From: Eudorina sp. 2006-703-Eu-15 | Lineage: Eukaryota; Chlorophyta; Chlorophyceae; Chlamydomonadales; Volvocaceae | Assembly: GCA_003117195.1 (NCBI GenBank) | Contig: BDSI01000014.1 | Location: forward strand, 1,539,418-1,603,417 | Length of the DNA stretch: 64,000 nt | Reading direction: 5' to 3' | Shown: positions 33,678-46,770 of the stretch, one piece after another | Layout of the letters: each line of letters begins with the position of its first letter | Numbering within the stretch: position 1 is the first letter of the stretch | Made by a program: the position numbers and the translations under genes | The notes under the pieces: model-generated | What the model was told of the DNA's origin: nothing | Seen by the model: only the letters and a program-made list of their open reading frames with translations | Databases searched by the model: none

Positions 33678-36600
33678 CATCGATGTACATACGGGCCACT
33701 GAAGTTTGATATGCTGGGATGGAGCATTATTCAAGCTTACGCTGTACGTAATAAGCCATACATAGGCCGTACATACATGGACCCGCTCTTTCGGCTCGAT
33801 CTGTGTGGTCTCCAGGCGGGCGCCGAGGATGGGTCGGCGGTTGTCTCTAAAGTAAAGTTAGCGAGCGAAGAATGCAAGCATGGGGTGAGTAGTAGTATTA
33901 AGTTGATGTATGGGCCCCAGACCTGGTGGATGGCTTGCAGACCTGCATTCATTTGCTTGGGAGATCTCCTGCATGACCAATCCTGTCATGCAACGTCGTA
34001 CCAATCGGAAGGTAATCCACATGCCTCACGCACGTAAGATATTCGAGGGCCGTTGAATGCATGTTGGCGTGATGGTACGTAGACACATTCAGGGTCAATG
34101 CCATCAGTATGCACAGAAAGCCATGGTTCAGCGATCTAGCGCTGGCGACGCACGTGAGCATTCATAGACCCGGTTTTAACGAGTGATGAATTTGTGCGAT
34201 TTTGGTCACGAGATGCGCATGCACGCTGCCGAATGCTGTTCATTCGTTGCCCGTCCGCCGGCCAAGGGACCCCGACTAGTTGCTGACGTATTTTCATGGG
34301 GCCGCCGCCTGAATGTCTAGCCAGGGCATATGTGTATGTTGGGTGCGGGGTATGGTACATATGCCCGAGCGAGTCTATTTATCACGCATTGGGCCAGCTG
34401 CCCACTTCATGAATGACTTATATGACTGGTCGACGACGTTTGCTTGACTGCGTAAAGAGCGGGCCAATATTGCTCGTTTATTTGCAGTTGCTGCACTCGA
34501 TCGCTCGTTGTTGGCTTTTCATGGCATGCATCCGCGCGCCGCATGAATGGCTGCCGGAAAGAACGCAATGACGTACGAGTGTTACAGCAGCAGGCGCCAA
34601 GCGAAGCGGGTGCAGCAGGCAAACTTACTTTATGTTCACGATCAAATATCCATGTCAAGCTGCAAGGGAATGATGGGCGGCCGGGTACGTAGCAGGTAGT
34701 GAATATCATGCATGTAGGCCAACGGACGGAACGACCTTTCGTACGCTTCTAGTTGGAAGAAATAGATGACAGCAAGGAAGCGTGTTTCTCGGGCCGACTA
34801 GCACTAGGCACGCATAACATCCGTCCGTCCGCGCGTATTAACGAAGTACCTAATAATCTTGATTCTCTTAATTCTACCTCTTCATGTTGCCCATTGCTTG
34901 CATGCCGTCGATCGATTGCGTGGCGGGTTGATGGGTGCTTGGCGGCCGCTGAATTGGGGTGCGTGGACACTGCGATGCCTGCATGCCTGCGTGATCGTGC
35001 GTGCGTTCAACGGTGGGTGTTTACTTCCCTATGACATTATAGGGGGGGTAACCCCCTCGTAACCATTACCCAGGGGGGTGAGGGTGGGGGTAATGGTTAC
35101 CCACCCACCCTCGTGACAAGGGTGGGTGGGTAATTGTACCCAGGGGTAGGGGTAGCATCATTACCCAGGGGTAACGGAGGGGGTAACCCAGGCATTGGCC
35201 GTCATTTTACAGAATACATTTCAAGCTGGTCCGGATTGCCTCTCTCCACTGATTGTGTCCTCAAACACCATGCAGCATTCACCCTTGATTTGGCACTATC
35301 ATCCTACACATCCCCACTAACATCAACAGTCCAGTCCCTACACCACACACACCAAGCATCCTGAAGCCTGGCTGTGGAATCTCAGACACACCTTACGTGC
35401 TGTCCCCATGCATCCACAATAACTCCTTCATCAAATCCAAGAGGAAAGGGTACATACGTTTGTTTGTGTGTCTCACCCCTCAAACACGCCTATCCCAGCA
35501 AGCCCGGCCACGCCTCCTGGCCCGCCACGGCCGGCCCAGTTGGTCGGCTGGCCCCTCTGGCCTGCAGGCCTGCCCCCCGCCCCTGCTTCTGGCTAGCCCG
35601 CGCCTGGTCCCGCCTGCCGGTCCGCCGCTGTCCAGCCAAAGCACAAGGTCCAGTCCATAAGCTTATCTTTCTCCAGCAAGCGATGATGCCTGCACAGCGC
35701 AAGAGTGCAAAGTGGCATTACACATCGTGGCCTTGACGACGCAAAAGATAAAAGCAAGACAATGCAGCAAGATTTACAAAACGTACGTGTTGCTGTAGAT
35801 TTGAACTTGAGAATAGAGCAATGAAGCAGACAGACAGGACATACAGACTGAGTGAGCTTTTGCGGAGCAACGAAGCGAGCCTTTTGCAACTGGACCCTCA
35901 ACGACGCACTTATCTTACCAGTTTCATGATTATAGGATTACCACATCCACGGTGCGGTGAAAATGCCACAGGCTAGCTGTGATTCGCTGAATGTTGACTA
36001 TTGTTACCGCCAGTCAACGAATGCAATTGGTTAGGAAACTGGCAAGTACTTACCACAATGCTTGATATCTATTATAAGCAGAGAAGAAAAGCTGGAGATT
36101 GGCGAGGCAGACTACGTTAGCGTCTGTGGAGCGAGCGAGCCTTTTGTGATTGAAGCCTCACCGACGCATTCCTCTCATCAGTTCCATTGCTACATTGGCT
36201 GCAAGGTGAAATGTCGAAGGTCAGCTGTGCCTGGCTGAATATTGACTATTGTCTCCGCCAGTCAAAGGATAACATCGTTTAGGAAGATATTAAGTATTTT
36301 TACCAAAACATTGCATATTTATTATAAACTTTATCTGTTTGGACAAATGAGAACAAACGTTGGGAAAGCGAGAAGGGCGAGCAGCGACGCCCGACACGGA
36401 TGACATCCGTACACACCATTGAGGCAAAACGCAAAGGCCAAATTGTTAATTTCCGTAAATGATAGATTGCAATAACAATTTTGTTAATTGGTATGCAAAG
36501 GCAGACATTCCTCCACAAGGACAGCGACTCACACACTGTGCGTGCATGCTCCCTGATGAGCTGCCCAAACTGGACTGGTGATAAAGAGCTGTAAAGTCCA

Positions 36601-36777
36601 AAACTCAAAAATGCGAAGTGATAATGAAGGCGTCAATGTGAATGTTCTCAGATGATGTACGGCACGATATGTATATCGCGCGGTACATCATTTGTATTCA
36701 ACACGCATACTGGAACTAAAGCCTCAACGTCTTCCTCTAGTCTAAACCCTCTGAACTTTTAATTAACCTGTATTCTC
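33678..36777. other. Intergenic region after gene 5
   Basis: No gene recognised. It contains a G-rich hairpin cluster (35040-35192) and two diverged direct repeats about 260 bp apart (about 35861-36095 and 36124-36330; shared landmarks 'gcgagccttttg', 'ttgactattgt' and 'ccgccagtcaa'). Confidence 0.5.
35040..35192. repeat. G-rich inverted-repeat cluster (GGTTACCC-type)
   Basis: Several nested inverted repeats: GTAACCATTACCC pairs with GGGTAATGGTTAC, and ACCCACCCT pairs with AGGGTGGGT. A similar GGTTACCC/GGTACCC-rich stretch lies at about 43335-43420. It is probably a hairpin-forming or G-quadruplex-prone simple repeat, not coding. Confidence 0.6.
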
Positions 36778-39700
36778 ACCAGTCCGCCCCGCCCTGAGCA
36801 CGCATTCCCCTTCCCCAGCTCGCCCCGCCCTGAGCACGCATCGGCCCTCACCGCCCTGAGCACGCATCGGCCCTCACCAGCTCGCCCCGCCCTGAGCACG
36901 CATCGGCCCTCACCAGCCTGCCCCGCCCTGAGCACGAATCGGCCCTCACCAGCCCGCCCCGCCCTGAACACGCATCGGCCCTCACCAGCCTGCCCCGCCC
37001 TGAGCACACATCGGCCCTCACCAGCCCGCCCCGCCCTAAGCACGCATCGGCCCTCACCAGCCCGCCCCGCCCTAAGCACGCATCGGCCCTCACCAGCTCG
37101 CCCCGCCCTGAGCATGCATCGGCCCTCACCAGCCTGCCCCGCCCTGAGCACGCATCAGCCCTCACCAGCTCGCCCCGCCCTGAGCACGCATCGGCCCTGA
37201 CCAGCCCGCCCCGCCCTGAGCACGCATCGGCCCTCACCGCCCTGAGCACGCATCGGCCCTCACCAGCTCGCCCCGCCCTGTGCACGCATCGGCCCTCACC
37301 AGCCCGCCCCGCCCTGAGCACGCATCGGCCCTCACCAGCCTGCCCCGCCCTGAGCACGAATCGGCCCTCACCAGCCCGCCCCGCCCTGAACACGCATCGG
37401 CCCTCACCAGCCTGCCCCGCCCTGAGCACACATCGGCCCTCACCAGCCCGCCCCGCCCTAAGCACGCATCGGCCCTCACCAGCCCGCCCCGCCCTAAGCA
37501 CGCATCGGCCCTCACCAGCTCGCCCCGCCCTGAGCATGCATCGGCCCTCACCAGCCTGCCCCGCCCTGAGCACGCATCAGCCCTCACCAGCTCGCCCCGC
37601 CCTGAGCACGCATCGGCCCTGACCAGCCCGCCCCGCCCTGAGCACGCATCGGCCCTCACCGCCCTGAGCACGCATCGGCCCTCACCAGCTCGCCCCGCCC
37701 TGTGCACGCATCGGCCCTCACCAGCCCGCCCCGCCCTGAACACGCATCGGCCCTCACCAGCCTGCCCCGCCCTGAGCACACATCGGCCCTCACCAGCCCG
37801 CCCCGCCCTAAGCACGCATCGGCCCTCACCAGCCCGCCCCGCCCTGAGCACGCATCCGCCCTCACCAGCTCGCCCCGACCTGAGCATGCATTGGCCCTCA
37901 CCAGCCCGCCCCGCCCTAAGCACGCATCGGCCCTCACCAGCCTGCCCCGCCCTGAGCACGCATCGGCCCTCACCAGCCTGCCCCGCCCTGAGCACACATC
38001 GGCCCTCACCAGCCCGCCCCGCCCTAAGCACGCATCGGCCCTCACCAGCCCGCCCCGCCCTAAGCACGCATCGGCCCTCACCAGCTCGCCCCGCCCTGAG
38101 CATGCATCGGCCCTCACCAGCCTGCCCCGCCCTGAGCACGCATCAGCCCTCACCAGCTCGCCCCGCCCTGAGCACGCATCGGCCCTGACCAGCCCGCCCC
38201 GCCCTGAGCACGCATCGGCCCTCACCGCCCTGAGCACGCATCGGCCCTCACCAGCTCGCCCCGCCCTGTGCACGCATCGGCCCTCACCAGCCCGCCCCGC
38301 CCTGAACACGCATCGGCCCTCACCAGCCTGCCCCGCCCTGAGCACACATCGGCCCTCACCAGCCCGCCCCGCCCTAAGCACGCATCGGCCCTCACCAGCC
38401 CGCCCCGCCCTGAGCACGCATCCGCCCTCACCAGCTCGCCCCGACCTGAGCACGCATCAGCCCTCACCAGCCCGCCCCGCCCTAAGCACGCATCGGCCCT
38501 CACCAGCCTGCCCCACCCTGAGCACGCATCGGCCCTGACCAGCCCGCCCCGCCCTGAACACGCATCGGCCCTCACCAGCCTGCCCCGCCCTGAGCACGCA
38601 TCGGCCCTCACCAGCCTGCCCCGCCATGAGCACGCATCGGCCCTCACCAGCCTGCCCCGCCCTGAGCACGCATCAGCCCTCACCAGCTCGCCCCGCCCTG
38701 AGCACGCATCGGCCCTGACCAGCCCGCCCCGCCCTGAGCACGCATCGGCCCTCACCAGCCCGCCCCGCCCTAAGCACGCATCGGCCCTCACCAGCTCGCC
38801 CCGCCCTGAGCATGCATCGGCCCTCACCAGCCTGCCCCGCCCTGAGCACGCATCAGCCCTCACCAGCTCGCCCCGCCCTGAGCACGCATCGGCCCTGACC
38901 AGCCCGCCCCGCCCTGAGCACGCATCGGCCCTCACCGCCCTGAGCACGCATCGGCCCTCACCAGCTCGCCCCGCCCTGTGCACGCATCGGCCCTCACCAG
39001 CCCGCCCCGCCCTGAACACGCATCGGCCCTCACCAGCCTGCCCCGCCCTGAGCACACATCGGCCCTCACCAGCCCGCCCCGCCCTAAGCACGCATCGGCC
39101 CTCACCAGCCCGCCCCGCCCTGAGCACGCATCCACCCTCACCAGCTCGCCCCGACCTGAGCATGCATTGGCCCTCACCAGCCCGCCCCGCCCTAAGCACG
39201 CATCGGCCCTCACCAGCCTGCCCCACCCTGAGCACGCATCGGCCCTGACCAGCCCGCCCCGCCCTGAACACGCATCGGCCCTCACCAGCCTGCCCCTCCC
39301 TGAGCACGCATCGGCCCTCACCAGCCTGCCCCGCCATGAGCACGCATCGGCCCTCACCAGCCTGCCCCGCCCTGAGCACGCATCGGCCCTCACCGCCCTG
39401 AGCACGCATCAGCCCTCACAAGCTCGCCCCGCCCTGAGCAGTCATCAGCCCTCACCGCCCTGAGCACGCATTCCCCTTCCCCAGCTCGCCCCGCCCTGAG
39501 CACGCATTGGCCCTGACCAGCCTGCCCTGCCATGAGCACGCATCGGCCCTCACCAGCCTGCCCCGCCCTGAGCACGCATCGACCCTCACCGCCCTGAGCA
39601 CGCATCGGCCCTCACCAGCTCGCCCCGCCCTGAGCACGCATCCGCCCTGACCAGCCTGCCCCGCCCTGAGAACGCATCGGCCCTCACCAGCCCGCCCCGC

Positions 39701-41360
39701 CCTGAGCACGCTCAGCCCTCACCAGCTCGCCCTGCCATGAGCACGCATCGGCCCTCACCAGCCTGCCCCGCCCTGAGAAAGCATCGGCCCTCACCAGCCC
39801 GCCCCGCCCTAAGCACGCATCGGCCCTCACCAGCCTGCCCTGCCATGAGCACGCATCGGCCCTCACCAGCCTGCCCCGCCCTGAGAACGCATCGGCCCTC
39901 ACCAGCCCGCCCCGCCCTGAGCACGCATCGGCCCTGACCAGTCTTCCCTGCCATAAGCACGCATCGGCCCTCACCAGCCTGCCCCGCCCTGAGCACGCAT
40001 TCCCCTTCCCCAGCTCGCCCCGCCCTGAGCACGCATCGGCCCTCACCGCCCTGAGCACGCATCGGCCCTCACCAGCTCGCCCCGCCCTGAGCACGCATCG
40101 GCCCTCACCAGCCCGCCCCGCCCTGAATACGCATCGGCCCTCACCAGCCTGCCCCGCCCTGAGCCCACATCGGCCCTCACCAGCCCGCCCCGCCCTAAGC
40201 ACGCATCGGCCCTCACCAGCCCGCCCCGCCCTAAGCACGCATCGGCCCTCACCAGCTCGCCCCGCCCTGAGCATGCATCGGCCCTCACCAGCCTGCCCCG
40301 CCCTGAGCACGCATCGGCCCTCACCAGCTCGCCCCGCCCTGAGCACGCATCGGCCCTGACCAGCCCGCCCCGCCCTGAGCACGCATTCCCCTTCCCCAGC
40401 TCGCCCCGCCCTGAGCACGCATCGGCCCTCACCAGCCCGCCCCGCCCTGAGCACGCATCGACCCTCACCGCCCTGAGCACGCATCGGCCCTCACCAGCTC
40501 GCCCCGCCCTGAGCACGCATCCGCCCTGACCAGCCTGCCCCGCCCTGAGAACGCATCGGCCCTCACCAGCCCGCCCCGCCCTGAGCACGCTCAGCCCTCA
40601 CCAGCTCGCCCTGCCATGAGCACGCATCGGCCCTCACCAGCCTGCCCCGCCCTGAGAAAGCATCGGCCCTCACCAGCCCGCCCCGCCCTAAGCACGCATC
40701 GGCCCTCACCAGCCTGCCCTGCCATGAGCACGCATCGGCCCTCACCAGCCTGCCCCGCCCTGAGAACGCATCGGCCCTCACCAGCCCGCCCCGCCCTGAG
40801 CACGCATCGGCCCTGACCAGTCTTCCCTGCCATAAGCACGCATCGGCCCTCACCAGCCTGCCCCGCCCTGAGCACGCATTCCCCTTCCCCAGCTCGCCCC
40901 GCCCTGAGCACGCATCGGCCCTCACCGCCCTGAGCACGCATCGGCCCTCACCAGCTCGCCCCGCCCTGAGCACGCATCGGCCCTCACCAGCCCGCCCCGC
41001 CCTGAATACGCATCGGCCCTCACCAGCCTGCCCCGCCCTGAGCCCACATCGGCCCTCACCAGCCCGCCCCGCCCTAAGCACGCATCGGCCCTCACCAGCC
41101 CGCCCCGCCCTAAGCACGCATCGGCCCTCACCAGCTCGCCCCGCCCTGAGCATGCATCGGCCCTCACCAGCCTGCCCCGCCCTGAGCACGCATCGGCCCT
41201 CACCAGCTCGCCCCGCCCTGAGCACGCATCGGCCCTGACCAGCCCGCCCCGCCCTGAGCACGCATTCCCCTTCCCCAGCTCGCCCCGCCCTGAGCACGCA
41301 TCGGCCCTCACCAGCCCGCCCCGCCCTGAGCACGCATCGGCCCTGACCAGCCCGCCCTGG
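36778..41360. repeat. 36-bp satellite array with higher-order structure
   Basis: Roughly 125 units of a 36-bp repeat (gccctgagcacgcatcggcc then ctcaccagcccgcccc), with variants at a few positions. Recurrent 26-bp units lack 10 bp (for example near 37230, 37660, 38222 and 38934). An 879-bp segment is duplicated almost exactly (39580-40458 and 40459-41337). As 36 is divisible by 3, both strands carry open frames of up to 395 codons (PEHASALTSPPR on +, VRADACSGRGGL on -). The 10-bp-deleted units break them and there is no start or splice context, so I treat the array as non-coding. Confidence 0.9.
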
Positions 41361-41599
41361 TCAGAGCACAAATCTACGAAGTACATCCACCTTACCCAGC
41401 CCGCCCACACGTCAGTCTTCTCCGACCCGCTGGCCCGCCCCGCCCATGATGGGCACCGTAATTGGCGTTGCTTCCCCAGCCCGCCGTCTGTTATCATGCT
41501 CCACCGCTGTCACACGCTTACACACAGCCAATCCAGTGTATGACATGGTGGTGAGAACCACCGCTGCACGTGCATGAATCTATCAAGTATAGATTCCAC

Positions 41600-42885
41600 A
41601 CGCAAACATGGCCTGCATGCGGGGCCAGCCAGCCAAAGTTGGGAACGGCACTAGAAACCAGCGGCTGCAAGGGCGGCCTCCCCGTTTACCCCGTTTGATT
41701 TGTGTCTAGTAAAGCAACCCGAGCGTCCCGTCACACCCCGGCACGCACCCTCCCTGAGCCTGAACCCACGGCTGCCTCACCTGAATAATGCTACTTCGCC
41801 GCGCCAGCCCGGCGGGAACCCGTTGCACGCCCGCCTTGCTTCCACACGCAAAGACGGCCTGCGGCGCCAGCAAGCCAACGTTGGGAACGGTACCAGCAAC
41901 CGGTGCGCAGTTAGACGCCGCCAACCAGCCCGGCAACACAAGGCACACGTCGCCCCGCCCATGATAGCAGCGCCTGCTAGCGCGGCCTCTCCGTTCGATT
42001 TGTGTCTAGTAAAGCAACCTGAGTGTCCCTACACCCCCCGCAAGCACCCTCCCTGAGCCCGACCCCATGGCTGCCTCACCTGAATGCTACTTTGCCAGGA
42101 CGCGCCAGCCTGACGGGAACCCGTTGCATGCCTGCCTTGCTTACCTTCCACACGCAAACACGGCCTGCGGCGCCAGCCAGCCAACGTTGGGAACGGTACC
42201 AGCAACCGGCGCGCAGTTAGACGCCGCCAACCAGCCCGGCAACACAAGGCACACGTCGCCCCGCCCATGATAGCAGCGGCTGCTAGCGCGGCCTCTCCGT
42301 TCGATTTGTGTCTAGTAAAGCAACCTGAGTGTCCCTACACCCCCCCGCAAGCACCCTCCCTGAGCCCGACCCCATGGCCGCCTCACCTGAATGCTACTTT
42401 GCCAGGACGCGCCAGCCTGACGGGAACCCGTTGCATGCCTGCCTTGCTTACCTTCCACACGCAAACACGGCCTGCGGCGCCAGCCAGCCAACGTTGGGAA
42501 CGGTACCAGCAACCGGCGCGCAGTTAGACGCCGCCAACCAGCCCGGCAACACAAGGCACACGTCGCCCCGCCCATGATAGCAGCGGCTGCTAGCGCGGCC
42601 TCTCCGTTCGATTTGTGTCTAGTAAAGCAACCTGAGTGTCCCTACACCCCCCCGCAAGCACCCTCCCTGAGCCCGACCCCATGGCTGCCTCACCTGAATG
42701 CTACTTTGCCAGGACGCGCCAGCCTGACGGGAACCCGTTGCATGCCTGCCTTGCTTACCTTCCACACGCAAACACGGCCTGCGGGGCCAGCAAGCCAACG
42801 TTGGGAACGGTACCAGCAACCGGCGCGCAGCCAGACGCCGCCAACCAGACCTGCAACAAAAGGCACGCAGTGGCTGAAGCGCAGT
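41600..42885. repeat. 307-bp tandem repeat, about four copies
   Basis: Units begin near 'atgatagcagcggctgctag' at 41961, 42267 and 42574. A more diverged unit precedes at about 41656 and a partial one at about 41600. Period is 306-307 bp and the last copies are nearly identical. Landmarks in each: 'gatttgtgtctagtaaagca', 'gggaacccgttgcatgcctg', 'ccaacgttgggaacggtacc'. Period modulo 3 is 1, so the 86-codon open frame in each unit is not continuous across units. No coding function is inferred. Confidence 0.85.
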
Positions 42886-44335
42886 GCCATGAAGGTTGAA
42901 AGCATCCGCTTGCCCCGCCCCCATGATAGCCTCCGTCCTCCTGGATACATCCTACGCGGTGCTGGGTGGAGAAAGGGTTGGGCCGTCGCAATCGTTTACA
43001 CTACAAAGCTCTCGACTTTAATATTTATAACAATTCACTTAGTTTGCGCATGGCTTCCGTTTCGTTTCAGTTGTCAATAGTCAATTACAGCAATATTTGC
43101 CCTAAGTTGAGGTGATAGGAAGTAACTCATTTGCAATAGTACGAGAACAATCAGCAACACTGTTTGCGTTCTGGCCGCCATGATGGAGCGAAATTGTACA
43201 ACTTGGACTGTTGGACAGTCAAACGAATTGGCCTTCAGCGCAAACAGTTCGCCACCTCCTTCTACAACAGATGAAGGACTAGGCGACCATGGGCTTCACG
43301 CACATAAATTAACAGATTTTACATGTGAGGAATTACCGTGGGGTTACCCTGGGATACGTTTACCCACCCAGCCCCGTAGGGAGGTACCCGGGGGTTACCC
43401 CCGGTTTACCCTGGGTATGAATGCCATAGGGCTTGTGGTCCTGATGATGACTACTGGTCCGCCGATCGATTGGTCCGCCGAACTTTCGCAGCACGCAAGC
43501 AGGGAAAGCCATCCATCCCACCGCTCTAGCTATCGATCTTGATCGCACAAGATCGATCGCACAAACCGCATGCAGCAGCCAACGACGGCGGTAGGACGAC
43601 GGAGGGTTTCCTAGGTCTCGCTCGCTCCACTTGCCCTGACATACACACGCAGCCGCCATTGCATCGTACACCTAACACGTGGCCTGCTGTCTGTGTAATA
43701 AGCCCGGTTCCTGCGCATCAACCCGGGGGATTCGATCGCCTTCGTTCCGTTAGGTCGATCGTCTTACAGCCTGGCCCTGCTGTCCTGAGCAGTAAGCGCA
43801 GAGATCTCAGCTTTAGCCATACATCTGGGATTCTGGGTTCGTGGGGCCGCCAGTGTTTAATATGCGCAATGCGATGGGCTTCACGTCCTGTGCATAATTG
43901 TAATGACTGGGGATTCAGTTCATCCTGCTTCTTCAAGCGTTACCGTCCGCGCGCCGTCCCACGCAGCTAGCAGTCTCTTCGTGATATACGTACACACATA
44001 TACATATATACGTATACACCGATGATCCCGTTGGGGTCCGCTGTAACATTCATTCATTCATATACATGCATACCGGTACCTTGAATTGTCTTCTGCTTTC
44101 TTCTGCCAAAGATGTGGCAAAGCTGAAATAGCTATAACCCGTGCTAGCTCTCACGCACGGCGACGCTGCTGCTGCACGCTGCACGTGTCGATCGAGCCTC
44201 CCCGGCATGCATTGGTGAGGCGAGCACGGCCGACCTATCGAGTGCATGCGTGAGTAACGTTCAACGAAGGCTTTCGTGCATAGTCTTTGGTGCGGGGCTG
44301 CATGGGTCGTCCGACGTGCTCCTTCACATGCATGT

Positions 44336-44533
<198 letters not shown>

Positions 44534-45100
44534 CCGTTACAGTGTGGATAGGCTTCCGGGCCCTGTCTAAGGGTTTATGTCGCGGTTTTATATGATGCTG
44601 TAGGACACCTTGCTGTAGGACACCATCATCACACCGAACCTACGCCATACGAACCGAGGGTCCAAGTAAGGCGGTTGATCCTGCCAACTAAGGATCCCAC
44701 CTCATCCATTCACCCGCACATCCGTAGAGACAGAGGGTTCAGCAATAATCGCCACCGATCTAGCGTGCAAATCTCAATCCATCATCTGTGATCTCAACTC
44801 CACATCTCAGCAGCTATATATATATAGGGTATATATCTGTCGGTTGTTCTTCAGGGCTGTCCGTAGACAGGCAGGCAGGAAGCTGCCGCTGACTACCGTT
44901 GCTGCTGCCTCAACATGCGCTGTGACGTACACACGCACATGTATACGTACGTGCCGTCAGCAGTGCTGCCGTGCGTTGGCTGTGCCAACACGCGCGAACG
45001 AATTGTCTCCCCGCTGGCTGATTTATTAAATGTTAATGTACATGTGTCAGCACACACATACAGTTGGTCATCACTTATTTATTCATTTGCGAGTCTTGAT

Positions 45101-45219
45101 GAGTGTCTGTATGTAGCTACAGACACTCAGGCACTATATATATAGTGCCTGATGATGAAAGTGTAAGCGCGCAAGCAAACACAACGAACAGGATAAGATT
45201 TAAATCTTATCCTGTTCGT
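45101..45219. repeat. Three consecutive palindromes
   Basis: An 11-bp inverted repeat with a 6-base spacer (45101-45128, arms GAGTGTCTGTA/TACAGACACTC), a perfect 26-bp palindrome (45127-45152, TCAGGCACTATAT half), and a perfect 36-bp palindrome (45184-45219, half-site ACGAACAGGATAAGATTT). They could extrude as cruciforms or be ends of unknown elements. Confidence 0.9.
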
Positions 45220-46770
45220 CATCAGGCCTGCGTAAATTTACCGTAAAGGTTCAGGCACGCAGGAGGGTAAAGATAGTGATGGCGATAATTTTCAAGGGTT
45301 TCCGTTAGTGATGATGATGACAGCAGTGTATAATAAAACAATTCATGCGTCGGGCGGCGTGACCACGTAGCTAGCGTGACCTGAATGTACAACGATAACA
45401 TGCTGGCTTATGTGCCTACGTTAACAGGAGAACCCGGGTACCAGTCGCAGCTGGAAATAAACCCTATACCTTAAACCCGCCACAATTTGCATACGGTGTT
45501 AATTTTTACACGCAAGCTGCATCACACGCCGGGAATCTACGAAACCGTGCGGTCGAACCCATCCACCGCGACGCAAATTACGGGGCTCTCATCAACGTAC
45601 AGGCATCCATAGATTCATACGTAGTCTGGGACATCGATGTAGAACATGCGCATGTGTGCGCGCGGGTATCATCAGTTTACGCGCACATTCGCCTGCGTGA
45701 ATTAGTCAAATGCGATAGATATCACAATGAACTTCTGTTAATGTTCATGTTTATTTCGTCACCCAAGATGGAGAGAATGCAAGTGATAGATCCAGCCGGA
45801 CTGCTAGGGACACCTAGGCGCAATCAATCAGAGCGCAGGTCGATAGGCCCTCCGTCCACGCATGCATACGCCGGCTTTATTTATTTAGTGCCAGGCACAA
45901 GACCCGGTGTATGTACTCGGCGTGTTGGACCAGGTGTGTCGACAATAGCCCACACAGGGCGGCATCGACACCGTGTTTGGGCCTGGAAACCCTCATTCTT
46001 CATAGTGATGTTGCAGCAGCGTGCGACCCGGACACCACCAACCTGTGCGAGCACCGTGAGGATGCGCTGCACCGATAGGGATGTATAGCGTGCATTTCGG
46101 CAAGGTCCTGCCCTGACCTTGTAGACCTTGCTTTGCACCACAACGGCACCACCGCGGCCATAGATCGTTTCCGCCCTGCTCGCTCCTCTCAAGGTCACTG
46201 CGCGCGCCTAGCGCGCCTTTGCTTTGTGCCAATCCTTGTTTTGCGTGACAGCCGTGGCCTCGATCGCTTCCCGGTCGGTGAGGTCCCGTTACCTTCTTGC
46301 GGGACGCTCCCCTTCGCTGTTGTAACATTTCCACAGTCAACTCCGGTGTACCTTGCTTCAAATACACGTGCCGACATACCCCTTCTCTTTTTGTTGCTCT
46401 GTCTTTGTTTCCTCTGACTTCATTTGGCATGCTCTTCTACCGTGTCTCTGAATCCTATTACGTAATCCAATCTTTTCACATGTGAGCAGCTTCACGTAAA
46501 ACACACATTACCTTGATTTTTGACTGCCTTTATGATCTGCCCTATGATTTCAACGGCCATACTATGACATATAGGTTGGCCGACAACCTGTGTACATGTA
46601 GGCAGGCGATCAACTACAGTACGGATCTCTGCGTGGAAAGCTTACGTATTTCCTAGGTATTTATGGTCGAAAGGGGAATTCGTTTCAAATTTGCTTCACC
46701 GTACCGTGCTCGTATTTTCATATTGCGGCCAGCTACCGGTATGTTTCGTCGTTTTTGGATTTCTGCAAAC

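Noticed and set aside
36759..41497. Long open frames (up to 395 codons) on both strands
   Set aside because: Produced by a 36-bp satellite whose period is a multiple of three; 10-bp-deleted units break frame and no start, splice or domain context exists.
36778..42885. CRISPR-like array
   Set aside because: Units are contiguous without unique spacers, and the context is eukaryotic.
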